From: Nanobdellota archaeon
GTDB lineage: Archaea; Nanobdellota; Nanobdellia; Pacearchaeales; GW2011-AR1
Length of the DNA: 11,041 bases
Direction of reading: 5' to 3'
Assembly: GCA_018901375.1 (NCBI GenBank)
Contig: JAHIEP010000078.1
Span: forward strand, 1-11,041
A program made the translations under genes and the position numbers. Shown in pieces: positions 7,714-11,041 of this stretch. The notes below the pieces were generated by a model that was given only the letters and a program-made list of their open reading frames with translations, searched no databases and was not told the DNA's origin. Positions within the stretch are counted from its first letter, which is position 1, and every line of letters begins with the position of its first letter.

Positions 7714-7737
7714 GGGTAAACGTGGTACCCTCACTGA
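7714..7737 (+). terminator. Weak hairpin plus T-rich tract after the surface operon
   Basis: GGGTA (7714-7718) pairs with TACCC (7726-7730) around a 7-base loop. T-rich sequence follows (ATTTATTTTTAAATTT, 7737-7752), which could end transcription of the envelope operon in an archaeon. The stem is short, so the call is tentative. Confidence 0.35.
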
Positions 7738-7846
7738 TTTATTTTTAAATTTGGTTGGGGTATGCTAATTTTCGCGGATTTCTCGACGACGAGTTTGGTT
7801 TTTGGTGTTGGGTTTGTTTTGAGACATATGTTGGTTTATAATAAAA

Positions 7847-7853
7847 TTTATAA
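7847..7853 (+). promoter_or_regulatory. TATA box, leader family copy A
   Basis: TTTATAA preceded by A-rich AATAAAA. The first ATG of the leader (7884) begins 37 bases after the start of this box, the same spacing as at 10296/10333. A second TATA-like string, TTTATAAT, lies just upstream (7835-7842). Confidence 0.5.
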
Positions 7854-7873
7854 GGGGTGGGTTTTGTTTAGTT

Positions 7874-8001
7874 TTAATTTATTATGACTATTGCCAAAAG
7901 TGAACAACTAGACAAAAAATTAATGACCCTCCAGAAACTATAGTCGAATGTTTGATTTAGTTGGGTCTTTTTATTGTGTAGGTATTTTAAGGAGAACGAA
8001 A
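7874..8001 (+). promoter_or_regulatory. Leader A: 5' leader with uORF and TGACCCTC motif
   Basis: Predicted leader of the 8002 gene. A 19-codon uORF (7884-7943, MTIAKSEQLDKKLMTLQKL) starts about 10 bases after the expected transcription start. The segment TGACCCTCCAGAAACTATA (7924-7942), followed by GTCGAAT and then TTTAGTTGGG, aligns with the leader at 10394-10434. The ribosome site for the main gene, AGGAGA (7990-7995), follows. The remaining stretch of this long gap (7684-7846) shows only a weak hairpin and no gene. Confidence 0.45.
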
Positions 8002-8283
8002 GTGTATTTTGAGAAGAATAAAAGGAGTTATACTGCGGAAGAAATTGAATGGATGAAGAGGAAGATAAAGAAAGGGCTTCCTAAAAAAGGGGATGTTGCT
8101 GGAGAGAAGGCGATTGAATGGGAACATGCGGAGAGGTTTCCGGATTGTGTGAAGAGAGAGGAAGGGGTGCTGATTAGGAGGATGAGGAAGATGTCTTGTT
8201 CTCCGTGGGGTTCGGTTCCGGAGAGAATGGGGCGTTCCAATGGGAGGATGGTTTGTAATTTTACCAAGACTCTTAGTGAGTGA
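8002..8283 (+). CDS. 93-aa basic protein, possible Myb/SANT- or HTH-like DNA binder
   Basis: The start is GTG 8002 because AGGAGA (7990-7995) sits six bases before it; an in-frame ATG at 7948 has no such site and lies inside the conserved leader. The 93-residue product is rich in Lys/Arg/Glu. The segment YTAEEIEWMKRKIKKG resembles the first helix of Myb/SANT-like or related trihelical DNA-binding folds. A second part, EEGVLIRRMRKM, and a third, W-x-SVPERMGRSNGRMV, resemble the recognition-helix pattern 'IA..MGRS..SV...' of such proteins. Three cysteines (49, 66, 85) are not in a clear zinc pattern. DNA binding is inferred from charge and pattern only. It is the first gene of the small-gene zone and would be controlled by leader A. 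Confidence 0.65.
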   Translation: MYFEKNKRSYTAEEIEWMKRKIKKGLPKKGDVAGEKAIEWEHAERFPDCVKREEGVLIRRMRKMSCSPWGSVPERMGRSNGRMVCNFTKTLSE

Positions 8284-8298
8284 TTAACTTGGTATAAT

Positions 8299-8330
8299 AA
8301 AAAAAGCCTTGCTCTTGAGTGGGGTTTTTT
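8299..8330. terminator. A-tract/T-tract terminator after the 93-aa gene
   Basis: A run of A (8299-8305), GCC, a short imperfect loop, then GGGG and TTTTTT (8325-8330) form an imperfect A/T-flanked stem 15 bases after the stop codon. The T-run alone could terminate archaeal transcription. Confidence 0.5.
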
Positions 8331-8423
8331 GTTTGGGGTAGATATTCTGTTTGTGTTTTGGTGGGGAAATGGAACTCGGACGAATTAGCGTGTGAGGGTT
8401 TGTGGGTGTGAGAGTGTAATTGG

Positions 8424-8485
8424 CTACAGATTAAAATTGAACACTGATGGGGGCAGGAGGGGAAACACGGAGGGCACGGATTAGG
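8424..8485. repeat. Diverged dispersed repeat (CTACAGATTAAAA...ACACGGAGGGCACGGATTAGG)
   Basis: The segment contains CAGATTAAAA, ACACTGATGG, ACACGGAGGG and CACGGATTAGG. It resembles the same broad class of CAGATTAACGCAGATT/CACGGATTA dispersed repeats as positions 1-219, but is degenerate. It fills part of the gene-free gap 8331-8517, where no other coding or RNA signal is visible. Confidence 0.5.
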
Positions 8486-8517
8486 ATTGTTAATATTTTG
8501 TTGTTGTATCTTTGTAG

Positions 8518-8543
8518 GAGTTACAAACCGTAAGATTTATATA
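8518..8543 (+). promoter_or_regulatory. Promoter C: BRE plus TATA
   Basis: GAGTTACAA (8518-8526), then CCGTAAGA and TTTATATA (8536-8543). The same order, GTTACAA then GTAAAG then TTTATAAA, occurs at 10281-10303 with one base difference in spacing, and both are followed by GGTTGAT. This is the best archaeal-style promoter in the window. Confidence 0.65.
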
Positions 8544-8561
8544 GGTTGATTTTGATGGTAT

Positions 8562-8799
8562 TTGATAATTAAAGCCGTATGAAATACAAGTGATCCGATA
8601 GTGACTCTCCATTAACAGGCTACAGGAATATGTTGATTCTTTTTTAGCTTTGCTTGTTTTGTTGGTTGGTTTTTCTTTTGGAATATGTGTTTTAAGAAAC
8701 CCAGGTTTCTTAACAACTTCCTTTTTTATAGGGCTTTTGTGGAATAGGTGGAATCTCTGATTCCAAGAAAATAGATTATAGATAATAGAAAGGGGTTGT
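8562..8799 (+). promoter_or_regulatory. Leader C: long structured 5' leader or ncRNA
   Basis: About 240 non-coding bases between promoter C and the miniprotein at 8800. It contains a four-codon uORF (8579-8593, MKYK), TGACTCTCC (8602-8610) and GTTGATTCTTTTTTAG (8632-8647), which aligns with leader B. A near-perfect hairpin follows: TTAAGAAACC (8692-8701) with GGTTTCTTAA (8704-8713). A second hairpin, TGGAATC/GATTCCA, lies at 8749-8765. The T-run at 8639-8645 could end a short RNA of about 80 bases. CTTTTTTATAGGG (8721-8733) may act as a second TATA box for the downstream genes. Confidence 0.45.
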
Positions 8800-8952
8800 A
8801 TGAAATATGAAAAGACGTTATACGAAAGGCAAGAAGATGAGGCTAACGAAAGGGCGTGGAAATCCCTGACTCCCTTCTTTTTATTGTTGGGCTTTTCTGC
8901 TATCATCGGAGTAATAGCTATAATAGTTGTTGTCTCAACATGTGGCAAGTAA
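8800..8952 (+). CDS. 50-aa single-pass membrane miniprotein
   Basis: ATG 8800 follows GAAAGGGG (8788-8795) at good spacing. The first 22 residues are highly charged (MKYEKTLYERQEDEANERAW). A hydrophobic helix follows (about residues 25-46, FFLLLGFSAIIGVIAIIVVV), and the protein ends STCGK. The charged N-terminus is probably cytoplasmic. It is the first of three membrane miniproteins in a row, all on this strand and all with ribosome sites. No family is recognised; small membrane proteins of this kind can be regulators of larger membrane complexes, holin-like proteins or envelope parts. Confidence 0.65.
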   Translation: MKYEKTLYERQEDEANERAWKSLTPFFLLLGFSAIIGVIAIIVVVSTCGK

Positions 8953-8960
8953 TTGTCGTG

Positions 8961-8984
8961 GCTCGTCTGGAGTTGGGGGCGAGC
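8961..8984 (+). other. Intergenic hairpin between two miniprotein genes
   Basis: GCTCGTC (8961-8967) pairs with GGCGAGC (8978-8984), seven pairs with one G-T, around a 10-base loop. No T-run follows, so it may be a processing or stability element rather than a terminator. Confidence 0.45.
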
Positions 8985-9006
8985 TTGGGGAAATGGGGGA
9001 ATTGTT

Positions 9007-9096
9007 ATGGAAGTTTATTATGAAGGGATGTCGTTGTATAAGGAAATTGAGAGTTTGCTCTTTGCGATGTTTCTTGTAACGCTCGCTCTTTGTTAG
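9007..9096 (+). CDS. 29-aa membrane peptide
   Basis: ATG 9007 is preceded by GGGGGA at a spacing of seven bases. The peptide has a short polar N-terminus (MEVYYEGMSLYKEIE) and a hydrophobic tail, LLFAMFLVTLALC, long enough to enter a membrane. It ends at TAG 9096, 12 bases before the next start. The frame is too short to be certain, but the ribosome site and its position between two similar miniproteins support expression. Function unknown. Confidence 0.45.
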   Translation: MEVYYEGMSLYKEIESLLFAMFLVTLALC

Positions 9097-9108
9097 TGGG
9101 CTGAAAGG

Positions 9109-9255
9109 ATGGAAATGAAAGATAGAAAAATTGAGGATTTGATTGAAACGGATTTTACTTCCAGGGGTTCTGTGGGTGGGTCTGTTTTGTTGTGGCTGTT
9201 TGGGATTGCGTTATTCCTAATGGCCTTTGGGGCTACTGTTGTGTTGTTGAATTGA
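9109..9255 (+). CDS. 46- to 48-aa single-pass membrane miniprotein
   Basis: Two in-frame starts are possible. ATG 9109 is immediately preceded by GAAAGG, while ATG 9115 has AAAGGA four bases upstream. The N-terminal half is charged (KDRKIEDLIETDF). The C-terminal half is one hydrophobic helix (about residues 25-47, SVLLWLFGIALFLMAFGATVVLL). The layout, charged head then tail helix, matches the 8800 protein though the residues differ. It ends 12 bases before the next gene, so the genes are likely co-transcribed. Function unknown. Confidence 0.6.
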   Translation: MEMKDRKIEDLIETDFTSRGSVGGSVLLWLFGIALFLMAFGATVVLLN

Positions 9256-9267
9256 AAGGATAGCATC

Positions 9268-9471
9268 GTGAGTACTATAAAAGTTTTATGCGAGCAAATT
9301 GATTGGAGGGGAATCAAGGCAGATATGGATGTTGGCATAAAGATTGGAGAGGGACTTGTCCGTGAGCACATTTGTGCTTGTGGCGAATGTTCGAAAAAAT
9401 TGATTGCGATATATCTGGATATTATTCCAGACAATTTTTTCGAACAGTTTAATGAAGCTGATACGTATTAG
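9268..9471 (+). CDS. 67-aa protein with HxxxCxxC zinc-finger motif (zf-HC2-like)
   Basis: GTG 9268 follows GAAAGGATAG (9253-9262) at normal spacing. The core REHICACGECSKKL has His34 followed by Cys at +4 and +7, the HxxxCxxC pattern of anti-sigma-type zinc fingers (zf-HC2). The preceding helix-like segment ADMDVGIKIGEGLV corresponds to the 'YLDGEL...V..H' part of that family. Archaea have no sigma factors, so a zinc-dependent partner other than sigma must be assumed. The C-terminus (IAIYLDIIPDNFFEQFNEADTY) is acidic. A perfect 15-bp inverted repeat and a smaller hairpin lie within its coding sequence. It is related in motif to the gene at 10480. Confidence 0.65.
   Translation: MSTIKVLCEQIDWRGIKADMDVGIKIGEGLVREHICACGECSKKLIAIYLDIIPDNFFEQFNEADTY
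9388..9446. repeat. Perfect 15-bp inverted repeat in the zinc-finger gene
   Basis: TGTTCGAAAAAATTG (9388-9402) pairs with CAATTTTTTCGAACA (9432-9446). The 29-base gap holds a nested TCTGGA/TCCAGA hairpin (9414-9419 with 9426-9431). The T-run inside the right arm could aid termination, but it lies in the codons for DNFFEQ. AGCACA/TGTGCT (9365-9378) forms another small hairpin just upstream. Confidence 0.95.
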
Positions 9472-9589
9472 AAAGGGAGTTGTCATCAGGGGGAGGGTCG
9501 TTCTTTTTGAAAGGGGGTGGTTTTATGACCTGAGGTTGCTGAGTTGGATTGGATGAAATAAGAAATCAGTAATTTTGAAAGGAGTTGTT

Positions 9590-9751
9590 ATGAAAAAGTT
9601 TTGTCTTAACTGCGGGGTTGAAAAGGATGTTGAAGCAAGGGTTAAAACTTGTAAACGTTGTGGGGAGAGGTTGAGGTCTTCGCAGAAAGGACAAAGGATT
9701 AGAATTGTTAATACTCTTTCTAGTAATTCTGTTACCAAATTGATTTGCTAG
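9590..9751 (+). CDS. 53-aa zinc-ribbon miniprotein
   Basis: ATG 9590 follows GAAAGGAG (9577-9584) by five bases. The product has two CxxC knuckles, C5-L-N-C8 and C21-K-R-C24, with 12 residues between them. Each is followed by Gly as in zinc ribbons (CGV and CGERL). The tail is basic (RSSQKGQRIRIV), suggesting nucleic-acid contact, and ends LIC. Short zinc ribbons of this kind often occur alone in archaea as nucleic-acid or protein-binding modules; the partner is unknown. The 118 bases before it hold two minimal frames with ribosome-like sites (ATG-ACC-TGA at 9525 and ATG-AAA-TAA at 9553). Confidence 0.7.
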   Translation: MKKFCLNCGVEKDVEARVKTCKRCGERLRSSQKGQRIRIVNTLSSNSVTKLIC

Positions 9752-9761
9752 GAGTTGAGTT

Positions 9762-9843
9762 AGAGGGTGTTTGGGGCACGGGTTACTCTTGTGTTGCTGG
9801 ATAGCGATGACTGAATCGTTCGGGTTCGATACTCGGCCCTCTG
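9762..9843 (+). ncRNA. tRNA-like cloverleaf of uncertain nature
   Basis: AGAGGG (9762-9767) pairs with CCCTCT (9837-9842), enclosing three hairpins. These are CACGGG/CTTGTG (9777-9793), AGCGAT/ATCGTT with loop GACTGA (9803-9820), and a T-arm, CGGG/CTCG with the canonical-looking loop TTCGATA (9821-9835). Connectors of nine bases replace the usual two and one, and no proper seven-base anticodon loop or encoded CCA exists, so this is not an ordinary tRNA. It begins ten bases after the zinc-ribbon stop and lies upstream of a terminator. It could be a 3' leader structure, a tRNA remnant or chance pairing. Confidence 0.35.
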
Positions 9844-9872
9844 TTTATACTCATTTTTCATTTCTTTCGAAA

Positions 9873-9908
9873 GCCCTCTTTGTCGACGTGGTCGGCGGGA
9901 GGGTTTTT
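9873..9908 (+). terminator. Hairpin/poly-T terminator
   Basis: CCCTC (9874-9878) pairs with GAGGG (9899-9903). An inner stem, GTCGAC (9882-9887) with GTCGGC (9891-9896), closes around GTG. TTTTT (9904-9908) follows immediately. It probably ends the message running from the miniprotein genes through 9751 and the cloverleaf. Confidence 0.75.
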
Positions 9909-9949
9909 ATTTTTGAAATTAATCTCTATGTTTTTTATAAGGGGTCGTT

Positions 9950-10177
9950 ATGGCTAAGAAGAAAGTGGCTAAGAAGGTGGCACCTAAGAAGAAGGTGGTT
10001 GCTGAGAAGAAGGTGGCGAAAAAGGTGATGGAGGCAGAGATGATGAGGTTGCCTCCTTGTAATGAACATGAGCACTATCCTCTTTTCAAGAAGGATAGAG
10101 CGCATCTTTCCATTAATGTGGAGGGGACCTCCGATGATATCGTGAGGATTATTCACGAAATCATCAAATACTCTTAG
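9950..10177 (+). CDS. 75-aa protein with Lys/Ala/Val-rich basic N-terminus
   Basis: ATG 9950 follows AAGGGG (9939-9944) by five bases. The first 27 residues are an imperfect repeat of KKVAKK-type units, strongly basic and resembling histone-H1-like or other nucleic-acid-binding tails. The remaining part (about residues 28-75) contains LPPCNEHEHYPLF, then LSINVEGTSDDIVRIIHEIIKY, which could be a strand followed by a helix; I do not recognise it. Binding to DNA or RNA is inferred from charge. It lies between the two best terminators, so it is probably a single-gene unit, although no clear promoter is visible in the 41 bases after the upstream T-run. Read-through from the upstream genes is possible. 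Confidence 0.65.
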   Translation: MAKKKVAKKVAPKKKVVAEKKVAKKVMEAEMMRLPPCNEHEHYPLFKKDRAHLSINVEGTSDDIVRIIHEIIKYS

Positions 10178-10200
10178 TGAGTTTCCTCGATGTTTTATGC

Positions 10201-10236
10201 GCCTCGTAAAGTTTGTGACTTTATGAGGCATTTTTT
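10201..10236 (+). terminator. Strong hairpin/poly-T terminator
   Basis: GCCTCGTAAAGT (10201-10212) pairs along all 12 positions (one G-T) with ACTTTATGAGGC (10218-10229) around TTGTG. It is followed by A and TTTTTT (10231-10236). It lies 23 bases after the stop of the Lys-rich gene. Confidence 0.88.
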
Positions 10237-10280
10237 ATTTGTTGGTTTTAGGTTTTCTATTATGTCGTTATTTTGTCGGG

Positions 10281-10303
10281 GTTACAATGGTAAAGTTTAT
10301 AAA
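10281..10303 (+). promoter_or_regulatory. Promoter B: BRE plus TATA
   Basis: GTTACAA (10281-10287), GGTAAAG (10289-10295) and TTTATAAA (10296-10303), then GGTTGAT (10308-10314). It matches promoter C element by element. The first leader ATG (10333) lies 37 bases after the start of the TATA box, as in copy A. Confidence 0.65.
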
Positions 10304-10319
10304 ATGCGGTTGATGGGTT

Positions 10320-10479
10320 TTGTTATAATATAATGACTGTAACTACGAATGATGACTAATGATGGCTGGTTTGGACGGAATACGTTTGAATCTTGACCCT
10401 CTAGAAATATACAGTTGAATTTCTTTTTAGTTTGGACTGTGTTGAAATACAATGTTGTTTTAGGAAAGTTAGGTGTGCT
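10320..10479 (+). promoter_or_regulatory. Leader B: 5' leader with two uORFs and TGACCCTC motif
   Basis: This leads the 10480 gene. uORF1 (10333-10359) encodes MTVTTND. Its TAA overlaps the ATG of uORF2 (10359-10418, MMAGLDGIRLNLDPLEIYS), which like the uORF of leader A has 19 codons before its stop. TGACCCTCTAGAAATATA (10394-10411), GTTGAAT and TTTCTTTTTAGTTTGG (10418-10434) align with leaders A and C. The main-gene ribosome site is AGGTG (10471-10475), only four bases from ATG, so translation may depend on the leader. Confidence 0.5.
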
Positions 10480-11041
10480 ATGGTTTACTTTGTTTTTAAG
10501 GGTTGTTATTTGAGTGAGGAAGATATCCAGGATTTTATTGATAGGGAAACTCCTTTGGCGAAGGTGGATTCTGTTTGTAGGCATATTGAGAGGTGTCCGT
10601 CGTGTGCTGATAAATTTGGGAGCTGTTTCTTAACGATGGATATTCTGGACGAGATTGCTGGAGGGGATAAGTATACTTCGGGGGTTGCTCATCTTGTGGA
10701 GTATTATGAGGGGGTGTTGGGGTTTTTTGAGGGCGAGGAATTTTCTTCTTTGGTCGCTGTTCAGGGTGCTTTTATGATAAAATTTGTTTTGCGTCAGCTT
10801 AAGGAGATGGAGCGTTTAGAGGAGGATGCTCAGGTTGTTTTGGGCATAATGATTGGCATTTCTTTGGGGGAGATGGTTCTGACTAGGGGGGCTTTGGAGA
10901 AGATTGTTTTTGTTTTGAAGAAGTATGTGGAGAAAGCAGTGAAGGCGTGTTTTGTTCCCACGATGGTGGCAAGCCGTCAGACCTCCCCGAACGGGGACGA
11001 GGGATGGTTCACACACGAAAAGGAGAGGGAAACAAGCTGGG
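10480..11041 (+). CDS. Zf-HC2 (anti-sigma-type) zinc-finger protein, 3' end outside window
   Basis: The frame opens at ATG 10480 and stays open for at least 187 codons to the window edge. Residues 10-40 match the zf-HC2 pattern closely: YLSEEDIQDFIDRE, then a spacer and CRHIERCPSCADKF, with His36, Cys40 and Cys43 as HxxxCxxC and Cys34 as a possible fourth ligand. In bacteria this domain binds zinc and holds sigma factors. In an archaeon the partner must differ, perhaps another transcription or signalling protein. The following region (about 45-150) is helical, with KFVLRQLKEMERLEED and a hydrophobic-alternating stretch VVLGIMIGISLGEMV that might be a weak membrane segment. The last ~25 codons (from about 10966) are C-rich and unlike the rest. 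Leader B controls this gene. Confidence 0.75.
   Translation, partial: MVYFVFKGCYLSEEDIQDFIDRETPLAKVDSVCRHIERCPSCADKFGSCFLTMDILDEIAGGDKYTSGVAHLVEYYEGVLGFFEGEEFSSLVAVQGAFMIKFVLRQLKEMERLEEDAQVVLGIMIGISLGEMVLTRGALEKIVFVLKKYVEKAVKACFVPTMVASRQTSPNGDEGWFTHEKERETSW

Noticed and set aside
7948..8001. Longer start (ATG 7948) for the 93-aa protein
   Set aside because: There is no ribosome site before 7948, and the extra codons overlap the leader motif shared with the 10480 gene; AGGAGA clearly serves GTG 8002.
8490..8948. 152-codon open frame on the minus strand
   Set aside because: It runs antisense to a promoter, structured leader and a miniprotein with its own ribosome site. Its Ser/Lys/Thr/Ile-rich make-up is what the complement of G/A/T-rich sequence gives, and no motif is visible.
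9762..9843. Ordinary tRNA gene
   Set aside because: The T-arm and acceptor pairing look right, but connector lengths, D-arm and anticodon loop do not fit any tRNA class. Kept only as a tRNA-like structure.
9771..10028. 85-codon plus-strand frame across the terminator
   Set aside because: It overlaps the cloverleaf, the terminator and the Lys-rich gene in another frame, with no ribosome site and a Trp/Arg-repeat end produced by the Lys codons.
10296..10340. Bacterial sigma-70 promoter (TTGATG ... TATAAT)
   Set aside because: The gap between the two boxes is about 8 bases, not 16-18, while a BRE/TATA layout fits at the conserved position.

Overview
The window looks like a piece of a low-GC DPANN-type archaeal genome (Pacearchaeota/Woesearchaeota-like). 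This is an inference from three things: BRE/TATA-style promoters (for example GTAAAG followed by TTTATAAA) with no convincing -35/-10 pairs; a secreted membrane-anchored protein whose mature N-terminus (ITGSMGNARMIL) I associate with these lineages; and giant Asp/Val-rich surface proteins. Every supported gene is on the + strand, which is G- and T-rich, so the long minus-strand frames are shadows.

Left part (1-7645). A 100-bp tandem duplication built around the dispersed motif CAGATTAACGCAGATT runs into the start of a secreted protein with a DUF4129-like cytoplasmic tail (183-1652). A compact, more A-rich restriction-modification operon follows: an N6-adenine methyltransferase (1813-2880), a putative restriction endonuclease (2877-3494) and a 52-aa basic protein (3494-3652). 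These three are coupled by 4-bp and 1-bp overlaps. A TATA box then starts a two-gene envelope operon: a small single-anchor protein (3756-4361) and a 1095-aa surface protein (4358-7645). The large protein has a glutamine-amidotransferase/ThuA-like head, MopE-type metal-binding motifs, about four cadherin-like repeats, a CARDB-like region and a C-terminal anchor. Three 7-bp-period repeats (xTCGGxx) sit inside these envelope genes, all read in the same frame.

Right part (7646-11041). This is an accessory-looking zone of very small genes: a 93-aa protein with a possible Myb/SANT- or HTH-like fold (8002-8283), three consecutive membrane miniproteins (8800-9255), two proteins with an anti-sigma-type HxxxCxxC zinc-finger motif (9268-9471 and 10480 to the window end), a CxxC...CxxC zinc-ribbon miniprotein (9590-9751) and a Lys-rich protein (9950-10177). 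Three blocks here share a similar promoter plus leader, with a short upstream ORF and a TGACYCTC motif. Two hairpin/poly-T terminators, a tRNA-like cloverleaf and several perfect inverted repeats complete the zone.

The most notable candidate is this set of repeated promoter/uORF leaders feeding small zinc-finger, DNA-binding and membrane miniproteins. It could be a small regulatory or mobile gene module that has not been described. The sequence alone does not reveal its function.
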